From Zeugodacus cucurbitae (taxonomy: Eukaryota; Arthropoda; Insecta; Diptera; Tephritidae): a DNA stretch of 64,000 bases. Made by a program: the position numbers and the translations under genes. Below are positions 47,032 through 56,000 of the stretch, one piece after another. The notes under the pieces were generated by a model. It worked only from the letters and a program-made list of their open reading frames with translations. It made no database searches and was not told the origin of the DNA. The stretch is taken from positions 2,232,001-2,296,000 of the forward strand of contig NC_071670.1 of NCBI RefSeq assembly GCF_028554725.1, given 5' to 3'. Position 1 is the first letter of the stretch, and the number at the start of each line of letters is the position of its first letter.

Positions 47032-49215
47032 TATCTATATAATTGACTCAGCTAAGTTGTTGAACTTATTTATGTTATCAAAATTATGATTATACGAGAA
47101 ATGAGAGACTATAAAGCATTTAAGCTCCCTCCCTCCTTACCTTTGTTTATTAACATTACGTGGACTTCGAAGGATCCATTTCTGTTAGACTTTCTAAATA
47201 TTTAGCTCATTTGAATCCACACTCCAACTGCTATTACTTTATCACTCCTGTGATCATTTTAACGCTTCACTACCAGCTACCAGAGCTACCATTTAACCCT
47301 CAATTGTCTGTGGCAATATCTTGTTTAATTGAGGTTAAGTTATATTTCTATTTTCATTACTTGTGACCATAAGAAGAAATTAATTAGGTATGTTAGCCAT
47401 TACATTCTAACTAAATGTACGTCAGCTTCCGCCGAATTGCAGAATTGCTAAGAAACAAGTGTCGCTTTGTTATCCGTCGCTGCCTAGAGTCGGTGCTGAT
47501 GTTAATACTGATAAAGTCATTCAACTAAAGTGATTGTCATAGTTAATAAACTGTGAAGTGTAAGTGGTATTGGTCATGTGTGGGAAATATGTGTAACCTT
47601 TTTAGGTTTTTTGACAACACACAAGGATAATACCTACAGCACGAGTATGTAACTAATTAAGCTGCTAAAGTCAAGTGGCGGTCAAATTTGTACTTGAGAG
47701 TAATGGCAATGTGACAATGACAACAGTTTTACTTAATTGGCAGGTCATAAACTTTTTATTTGGGCTGCAAGTCAGCTATTTTGACAAACTGGTAGAGGAC
47801 TTTTTACGCACTCTTTGTTTGCCATAAAGTAGAAGTCGTGACCGCTCTGATTTTATTCTTTTCAGAAGCGGGTAATATAGATGAGACTGTAACGATCTTT
47901 ATGAGTTCTTCAAGATGTTTGCTTTACTTTAGTGCATCCGGAAAGCCTTTGGAAACATCTTATCAGTCATACAATCCGTTATTCTGAGTTTATTGTGAAC
48001 GTTGACCCCCGCGTAGAAAGCATAGCCACCGAACACGAGTAGGTGGAAATTAATCTCTCATTTTGGTAAGCGTTCACCGGCTGCATGCCACTAAATCCAC
48101 TGAATAAAGCATAGATTATTGAATTGTTCTACTAAACATAATTTATAAGCTCTAATGAGCTCACAGCGTGTTCCATCATTTCAAATGTGTGTCCATTATT
48201 TAGTTGTAATCAAAAAGAAGAAGAAGATGAGTAAGAATAAATTAACGGAGAAGAGCAACAAAGACCAAACAAAGGTTTTATTACATAATTGCCTATTTTA
48301 GTTCATTGAGCTCCAAAAACATTCACACACTCACACGCGCTGCCATAAGACAAATTGCGCTCCCGTTGAGCTGCTCCGAATTGCTGTGCTGCTCCACTCT
48401 TATGTGCTTATGCAACCAGAATTATTATTATTACTTAGTAATATTGGCTGTACGAAACGCGCACTGCTAGTTTATTTCATTCAATTTTCGCCCATAAATA
48501 ATTCAATCAATCAATGGCACCCAAATATTTAATCAATTGCTTATTGTTTTATTGTCTCAAGAGCGTACCGATCAATTAAGAATTGGTTAAACGAAATAAA
48601 GTAGCGCCAAATACAAGCGAATTGCAATAAAAATTACATACACAAGCAAAACAAATATTTTCGATATTCTGTTTATGATCTTAGCATGTGTTTTCTGGTG
48701 TGACGAGCCAATAAATTGGCATTAGATAGCAGCGAAATGTATAGTGTGGTTACTCGATTATTATCGACGCTAAATTGTAATGCCTAAGCAAACAGCGGTT
48801 AGCCGAACTATTAACTTAGCATGAAATTCAAGGAATTTATTGCTTTTTTCTCCATAATTATGATTTCCTTATTTTGTATAGTAAAATATGTGGCAACATT
48901 TCACTAAATCATTTTAATCATGCCGGGTTTTTATTGCCTAATATACATATTTTCTGAGTTGCTTTAAAGTATACAAAATATTTCATTAATTTTCCACTTG
49001 TTAGGTGGCCACTCTTAACCAAAACTCGGTGATTACTTGTTTATCAATATTTATTTATATTACCCTTGTTTACTATACATTTTTTATGAGTTGCTTTGAA
49101 TTATATTAAAATGTTTAATTAAATTTCCCCACTTGTTAAGTGGCAACCCTTAGCCAAAATTCTTTAAATATATTTATATTTATTTTAATATTTTCACCAA
49201 AAAATAGAAACTTTT
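47032..49215. other. Interval with no gene seen
   Basis: Moderately AT-rich, no repeat or domain-bearing frame recognised. GTGGCAACCCT/GTGGCCACTCT-like words recur near 49,000 and 49,140 and again in 50,340-50,760, indicating a loosely repeated A/T-rich module of roughly 100-200 bases on both sides of the element at 49,216. Confidence 0.45.
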
Positions 49216-50335
49216 TTTATACTCTCGCAACAAAGTTGCTACGAGAGTATTATAGTTTTGTCCACATAACGGATGTCCGTCTGTCCGTCCGTCCGTCCGT
49301 GCAAGATGTAACTTGAGTAAAAATTGAGATATCTTAATGAAACTTGGAACACGTATTTCTTGGCACCATAAGAACGTTAAATTCGAAAATGGGCGTAATC
49401 GGACCACTACCACGCCCACAAAATGGCGAAAACCGAAAACACATAAAGTGTCATAACTAAGCCATAAATAAAGCTATTGAAATAAAATTTAGTACGAAGG
49501 ATCGCACTATGAAGGGGCATATTTGGATGTAACTTTTTTGGGGAAGTGGGCGTGGCCCCGCCCCCAAATCCGTTATTTGTATATATGTATCTCGCAAACC
49601 AATTAAGATATATAAACCAATCTTTCTGCAGTCGGTTCTCTTACGTACGTCACCATACATCATGAAAATAGTTGAAATCGGATAATAACCATGCCCACCT
49701 CCCATACAAAGGTTAGGTTGAAAATTACTAAAAGTGGGTTATCTCACTAATGAAAAACGTCAGAAACACTAAATTTCACATAAGAAATGGCAGATGAAAG
49801 CTGCACTGAGATTTTTTTACAAAATTGAAAATGAGCGTGGCGTCACCCACTTATGGGTCAAAAAACATATCTCAGGAACTACTCGACCGATTTCAATGAA
49901 ACTTGGTTTGTAATAGTTTCCTTACATCCCAATGATATGTTGTGAAAATAGGCCAAATCGCTTCACAACCACGCCTACTTCCTATATACCAGAACTTTGA
50001 AGACGATCTGAATCGTTTACTTTACAATATATAAAGTAAGCACTAGTGAAGATATCGGTGCAGAACTTTGCATAAATACTATGTTAATAGTGTGGCAGCC
50101 CCATTCTAAAAATCGCCGAAATCGGATCATAGGTTTTTAAGGCCCCATATATCGAACACGAGGACCTCGGTGCTTCTACCCTAATATTATGGTTTCCAAC
50201 TTTCAATGGACTTTATATATGACGAATATGTGGGTCAAATTGTGTAATATATAATATAAATAAAGTTAAATAAATAAATTGCGAGAGTATAAAATGTTCG
50301 GTTACACCCGAACTTAGCCCTTCCTTACTTGTTTT
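49216..50335. mobile_element. 1.1-kb dispersed noncoding element with hairpin end
   Basis: TTTATACTCTCGCAA at 49,216-49,230 is inverted at 50,279-50,294 (TTGCGAGAGTATAAAA). The right end continues into a hairpin, GTTCGGTTACACCCGAAC (50,296-50,313), and then TTAGCCCTTCCTTACTTG. A (TCCG)n run sits near 49,270-49,300, and CACGCCCAC/GGGCGTGG words recur throughout. I recall this ACTCTCGCAA...CCGAACTTAGCC family as abundant in fly genomes. The short end hairpin is reminiscent of Helitrons, but no TC/CTRR ends are certain. No coding frame. Confidence 0.75.
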
Positions 50336-52141
50336 AAATAGTTAATAATTTCTTTAAATATGTTAAATGGCAACCCTGCCTAGCACAGAGAACAAGAAAA
50401 GGATTTTTCAAAACTTGTTTATAAATATAAATACATATATATGTATGTACATATAAATATTCAAAGCAACATATTTCTTAATTCTCATTATTTTCAATTA
50501 CTAACATATGGCAACTCTACAAACTAAAAAAAAATACAAAATATTCCTTGCTTGGTTTTTTTGTTTGCAATAATTTAGACATATAGATTTGTGGCACCAA
50601 ATTTTTGACTTTTTATTAATTACATTTATTCATAGGTGGCAACTCCAAAAATTAAATAAAAAAATCAACATTTAGAAAAGTTTTATATTCAGTAATTTGT
50701 TATTTAAATTACAGTATTTAAATAAATATATTTTACTAATATTAGGTGGCAACACCAATTCTAAAATATTCCTTTTTTAACCTATTTTTCATGTATTTTA
50801 GCATTTTATTTATTATTTTTTTTTTGTTTTTTTTCACTTTTACTTCGGCATTCAATCATCCTCTAATGCTCCTAGAACAACCGTTAAATCTTGAAATATC
50901 TGCTTGTGCTAATCATTCAATTTTTGAACTCTAAACAATTGCTTATTTACCACAGATATTTAGTAAAATGATTTGTTTACCCCATTTTCGAAAATCTAAA
51001 CTATTATAATCAGAATTGAGCAAATATTTTAACATGCTTGCACTGTTTATCACTGCATGTTTGAGGCGTGAATCATTACTGATGGGTTGGATTTGGGCTA
51101 GTTCGAGTTGAAGAGGCCATGTCATAATGTGAGTCGAATATTTGAAAAAAAAGTGATTGACTGACGATTGAACATCTGTCTGATATTGATTGACGAAATT
51201 TGACGTATATGAAGTTGCCAAATTGTGCTCCACGAGTTTGTGTTCTCCAACGGCTGAAAAATCTCCAGCTAGATCAAAATCGATCATCATATCATGTGAC
51301 ATTTTTCAACATAACATTTTCGAGCATATTCTAGAAATGAGTTCATGAGAATGAATTTTTGCAATAAAAAAAAATTTCTAAATTTTTTTATTTTAAAAAT
51401 TTTGTTAATTTCAAAAAAATCCACTTTTAATAAAATAAAAAAAATCGCTTTCATTGCTAAAATCAATTCAATTTTACTTGTTTTTTTGCTTTGAATATCT
51501 TATGTTGCTCAATTATTTTTAAACAATTAATTTTAAATTTTATTTTCAACAATTTGTTTGTATATTTGGTATTCAATTGCGAAGGTTAATGCAAAACAAA
51601 AGAAAAAACAAAAACAAGTATAATAAAAAACTCTTCAAATTACATACAAAAAATAAACAAAATTCAAAAAAACGGAATAAAAAAATTTTGAAATTCCGAA
51701 AATTTTCAAAAAAAAAATATTTTGAAATTCAAAAAAAAAACTTTTTTTTTTTATTATTTTTCATTTTTTTTCTCAATACAGCAGCATTAAAAAAATATAA
51801 ACAAGAAACAAGCACTGACTACAAGTAAATACAATTGTTTGGCATAATAAGTGGAAAGTGATTATTGCAGCAACAACAACAATACAAATAGCTATTCTAA
51901 ACAAAAATGCTTTATAAATTGTTAAAAATAGATCAGGTCAAAAAACAAAAAAATTAAAAACAAGAATCGAACATTTTGTGCGTGCATGGCTTTATTTGTT
52001 TGTGTGTGTCTTCACTTGCAAGACTGTGTGTGTATGTTTGTTTCCTCTTGGGTTTGTGTGCTTATGAGGCCACTCGCGGTAGTTTATAAATTGTTGCCGT
52101 TGATGTGATTATTTGCTGGCAACACATGCGATATCTTGCAG
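50336..52141. other. AT-rich interval, no gene seen
   Basis: A/T low-complexity DNA especially at 51,360-51,790. A minus-strand frame at 50,943-51,302 is 119 codons but has no recognisable feature; I do not call it a gene. Repeated TGGCAAC words at 50,340-50,760 continue the pattern seen before 49.2 kb. Confidence 0.45.
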
Positions 52142-52203
52142 ATGAGCCGGCGATCAGTCGAACAACCGAGCAGCGCGATCACTTCGCCGCCGCCGCCGCG
52201 CTT
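52142..52203 (+). CDS. Candidate first coding exon, unknown gene
   Basis: A TATCTTGCAG acceptor abuts an ATG whose frame reads MSRRSVEQPSSAITSPPPPR before a GTGTGT donor-like site at 52,204. The block is a GC-rich island in very AT-rich DNA and also contains ATCAGTCG, an initiator-like word with A at 52,156. It may instead be a promoter with an initiator, or a chance GC patch. No family is recognised. Confidence 0.25.
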
Positions 52204-53206
52204 GTGTGTGTTATATTGTACCGTTACAGCTGTGTTTGTTTGCGCTTTTTGCGTTTTCTCAATGTGCCGGTAGTATAATTTCGCATATTTGCTTTTCTTT
52301 TCTTTCCGAGGGAGGGGGGTGAGGTGGATGCATTTTGTGTCTAGCCGCTTGCCTCCATTTGTGTGTGTGTGTGAGTATTTCCCAGCGTTCGAAAAGCGGC
52401 GAAATTGTTGCATTGCAATTTTGTGTGTGAAAATTGGCAATTCCAGTCGCCAGCAAAATCTTAAAATTGAAGAATTAATGATAGCATGCACTTACCATAC
52501 AATTTGGCTGATCAATAAAAGTATATATAGAAAATTAACGGTTGTTTGTGTGTGCGTTTTTCTTAAATTTCATTCATTTTAATAATAATATTAGACATTG
52601 TTGCTATCAATTACTGCATCTATAACGGCCTAAGTGTCTGTGTGTTAAAGTCGTAATAAAAATTGGTCATTAAATTCAATCTCTACAAGTGTGTGTGTGT
52701 GTGTGTAGGCGGAGTGTGAAAATTCTCAAATATTTGTGTGTAAGAAAATTATTTTATCTATTTTCAGCTATTCTAATAAATATATTTTTATAGTTTGGTA
52801 AAAGTAATGAAATAATTAATAATTTCGAATTTCAAAGATAATTGACCTTGAATTTTTTTATTGTTATTATCGTTGAAGTAAATTTTGAAATGAAATTTGA
52901 AATTTTTTAATTCAAATATTGTTGTGTTTACAATATTATGATTATTAACGGAAGTTGAAAAACAAAAACAAAAATAAAAAAATATAAAAATTGTCTAAAA
53001 CACCAAATTTGAAAAAAAATAAAAGAAAATTAAGAAAAAAATAAAAGTAAAGAACTTATGTTTTTATTAAAAAAATTTTAATTAAAAAAATTAAAAGAAA
53101 TATTTTTTTAATTAAAAAAAATTTAATTTTTTTTTTAATTAAAACAAAATTTAATTTTTTTAATTTTTATTTAATAAATAAGAGTGTTTCTATTCTCTAC
53201 TTTCAG

Positions 53207-53389
53207 TGAGTTAAAAACCCAAAATTACGTGGTCAATACTTAAAAGAAATGTGTTGCAGTATCTGAGTTTGGATTTCAGGTATTCTGCACACTAAGCAAA
53301 CGCAACTGAAATAGTTTAACGAATGACCTTCGCAATGATTTCTGTGAGGAAGCATAGCACACGATTCGTGTATGTGACGTTGGCTATTG
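53207..53389 (+). CDS. Candidate exon with start codon, unknown gene
   Basis: A strong acceptor, CTATTCTCTACTTTCAG, ends at 53,206 and a perfect GTAAGT donor starts at 53,390. An ATG at 53,323, with a TAA in frame just upstream, opens 22 codons reading MTFAMISVRKHSTRFVYVTL, then AI and a split Gly codon. This could be the start of a membrane or secreted protein whose other exons lie beyond the window. Only the splice signals and the open frame support it. Confidence 0.35.
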
Positions 53390-53489
53390 GTAAGTCATAT
53401 TCAATTTTTACTCTATTTACCAAGAATGCTATTTACCAGTAATGAAGAAAATTACAAAAAAAAATAAAATCTTAGTAATTTCCTGAAAC

Positions 53490-53900
53490 ATCATAAAATT
53501 TTGAAAATTTATCAAAAATTTCTTTAAAATTAAAATTTAGTAGTTTTCAATATTAAATGCTCTCAGTTATCATTCGCACAAATTACAACTCCTCTAGCTT
53601 TAATATTTCCAGAGTTACAGGCAATTAAGCACTGAGACTGAATTTCTTCAATTTCCATATTCTTACAATTTTTACACATTTCTTGTACGGAGATAGTTGC
53701 TTAAATTTAATTTCTTCAAAACTACAAGCGATGAGCTTTCCAACACTGAAAGTTTCTTAAAAATATGTGAAAAATTGAGAATATTATTGTCATTCGGCAC
53801 AAAGTCAATTGAAAGGTTGAAAATCACTATGTTGGAGCTAGAGCTTAACCTCCCTTGAAAATAGAAACTACCGCGGCAGACATCAATTAAAAACATACTT
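53490..53900 (+). repeat. Outer module, copy A (plus orientation)
   Basis: Shares with copy C, in the same order, ATCATT..CA.AAATTACAA, AGAGTTAC.GGCAAT, GAGA.TGAATTTCTT, TTAAATTTAA and CGATGAGCTTTCCAACACTG. It lies outside the palindrome at 54.0-56.0 kb and is followed by decayed TGTAAACAA and TGACCT words, so it may be half of an older copy of the same element. Confidence 0.75.
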
Positions 53901-54009
53901 GACTTCCTGCTAAATGTAAACAATTAACTTGATATCACATTTTTCGCGAATTTCAGCTCGCGTGACTCCTAATTTAATCACAGTTGACCTCCTGAAAAAT
54001 GTTAACACT

Positions 54010-54430
54010 GAAATCAAAATTTTGAGAAAACCCAAAAAAATCTAAACCAAACTTAACCGGCAACTTCCACATAAATTACAATAATATTCTAAATTTTTCG
54101 AATATTTTTATGAAACTTTCTGTGTGGGAAAGCTTATCGCTTGTCGTTTTGAAAACTTTAAATTTAAGCAACTGTATTTATTCAAGAAATTTGTCAAAAA
54201 TGCAAGAGTATGAAAAATAAAGCAATTCAATCTCAGCACTTTATTGCTCGTAACTCCGTAAAAATTTAAAGCTAATGGGCTTGTAATCTGTGCAAATAAT
54301 AGCTGAGAGTTTTTCTTTAGATATAGACTATATTTTAATTTTAAGGAATTTTTTGAAAATTTTCGACCCCAAATCCAAATAGAGCTGAACTCAAGTGACA
54401 CTTCAAAATGTAAACAAACCTGCACTCACG
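54010..54430 (-). repeat. Outer module, copy B (inverted left arm of the palindrome)
   Basis: Its reverse complement carries ACTCTCAGCTATTATTTGCA, GGAGTTACGAGCAATAAAG, GCTGAGATTGAATTGCTT and AAGCGATAAGCTTTCCCACAC, matching copies A and C. ATTGCTCGTAACTC at 54,243 and GAGTTACGGGCAAT at 55,759 are mirror positions around 55,007. Confidence 0.8.
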
Positions 54431-54612
54431 TGACCACAAACAAGATCCATCTTGTCCTGAATAAAAATTTATAAGATTACACTTAACCTTAAAATAAAAA
54501 CCAAGCGTGCTTTATCGTGAGCCCACTTACGTCACTCCTAACCTCACAGGGCATTTAAAAAATTAAATAAATTGAGGCTCACTTGATTCTAAAGTCACGT
54601 GACCGCTCAAAA

Positions 54613-55280
54613 TGTAAACGAACCCATGCCATAGGTCAATGACCTCACCCCAAAATGTAAGCAAACCCCTCCAAAGGTCAATGACCTCATCCCAAAATGT
54701 AAACAAACCCCTCTAAAGGTCAATGACCTCACCCCAAAATGTAAACAAACCCCTCTAAAGGTCAATGACCTCATCCCAAAATGTAAACAAACCCCTCCAA
54801 AGGTCAATGACCTCATCCCAAAATGTAAACAAACCCCTCTAAAGGTCAATGACCTCATCCCAAAATGTAAACAAACCCCTCTAAAGGTCAATGACCTCAG
54901 CCAAAATGTAAACAAACCGCGGCCAAAGGTCAATGACCTCAGGTTTGTTTACATTTAGAAGATCACGTGATGTCAGGTTTGTTTACCTTTTGGGGGATCA
55001 CGTGATGTCAGGTTTGTATACATTTTTGGGGGATCACGTGATGTCAGGCTTGTTTACATTTTGGGGATCACGTGATGTCATTGACCTTTGGGTGGGGTTT
55101 GTTTACCTTTTGGTCGAGGTCATTGTCCTTTGGCCGAGGTTTGTTTACCTTTTGGCTGAGGTCATTGACCTTTGGCCAGGGTTTGTTTACCTTTTGGGAT
55201 GAGGTCATTGACCTTTGGCTGGGGTTTGTTTACCTTTTGTGATGAGGTCATTGACCTTTGGTCGGGGTTTGTTTACATTT
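54613..55280. repeat. Palindromic array of ecdysone-receptor-type IR1 and forkhead-type sites
   Basis: Left arm: eight perfect AGGTCAATGACCT sites starting at 54,633, 54,675, 54,717, 54,759, 54,801, 54,843, 54,885 and 54,927, exactly 42 bases apart. Right arm, inverted: sites at 55,117 (one change), 55,159, 55,202 and 55,245, plus a partial site at 55,076. Nearly every unit also has GTAAACA (TGTTTAC on the right arm). AGGTCA-N-TGACCT is the ideal inverted repeat with 1-bp spacer bound by EcR/USP, and RYAAAYA is the forkhead/FOXO core; both are established. Function here is inference. Long minus-strand frames through it are artefacts, since 42 is a multiple of three. Confidence 0.95.
54961..55080. 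repeat. Central array of GATCACGTGATGTCA
   Basis: Four copies start at 54,961, 54,996, 55,032 and 55,066. Each holds the palindrome ATCACGTGAT with a CACGTG E-box and an adjoining TGATGTCA, an ATF/CREB-like half palindrome. Units of 34-36 bases also include GTTTGTTTAC- or GTTTGTATAC-type words. It forms the core between the two IR1 arms. Confidence 0.95.
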
Positions 55281-55619
55281 AGAGACGTCACATGCCTTCA
55301 ATTTTTTTTTTTAATTTTTGAGAAGACACTTGGGGCAGGTTAAATTTTGTAAGGGCCACGCAAAGTCGGTTTGTTGACATATTAGGGGTCACGTGAGCGC
55401 AAGTTTTGTTTTAGGTTTTTAAAAGTAACATGTGGGGTAGGTGTGTTTACATATCGAAGGGTAATATGAGGTCAGGTTTGCTTACATTTTGTTAGGTTAT
55501 TTTTTTTTATATTTAACGGTGACTTGAAACTATGTTTAAAGTTAAGTGAGGGACCACGTGAGGTACAACTTTTTTCCGGTTTACATGAGTTCTAGTGAGG
55601 CCAAGCTAGAGGTCATGTC

Positions 55620-56000
55620 AGTGCAATGAAAAAAATTTCGTAAAACTATGAAAATTTTTCCAAAAATCGATTCAAATTGAAACTTAGTTTATATCTATAG
55701 TGGATGCTCTTAGCTATCATTTACATAAATTACAAGTTCCGTATCCATAATTTTTACAGAGTTACGGGCAATATAGCGCTGAGATTGAATTTCTTTAATT
55801 TCCACATTCTTACATTTTTGGCCACTTTCTTGAAAGAAGGGACATATCTAAATTTAAAGTTTTAAAATCTATACGCGATAAACTTTCCAACACTGTCAGC
55901 TTTATACAAATTTTCGAAAAATTGAGTATATTGTTGTAATTTGTATTGAAGGTACTGTTCAAGTTCGGTTTCGAATTTTTCGCGTTTTCTCAAAATTTTG
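55620..56000 (+). repeat. Outer module, copy C (right arm of the palindrome)
   Basis: Plus-orientation match to copy A and inverted match to copy B, including GAGTTACGGGCAAT, GCTGAGATTGAATTTCTT, TCTAAATTTAAAGTTTT and CGATAAACTTTCCAACACTG. Between this and the inner array (55,280-55,620) are degraded CACGTGAG and TTTGTTTAC words, for example near 55,384 and 55,555, marking older units. Confidence 0.8.

Noticed and set aside
50943..51302. 119-codon minus-strand frame
   Set aside because: No recognisable motif, signal peptide or flanking promoter; length is within reach of chance here. Left uncalled but could be tested by conservation.
52084..52491. 135-codon minus-strand frame over the GC island
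   Set aside because: Low-complexity Lys/Thr/His and poly-Gly content from GT/CCG repeats; the plus strand has the better exon-like signals.
54607..54933. 108-codon minus-strand frame with a regular repeat of RSLTFRGVCLHFGM type
   Set aside because: It is the translation of the 42-bp tandem unit. Because 42 is a multiple of three, any stop-free unit stays open; there is no independent coding evidence.
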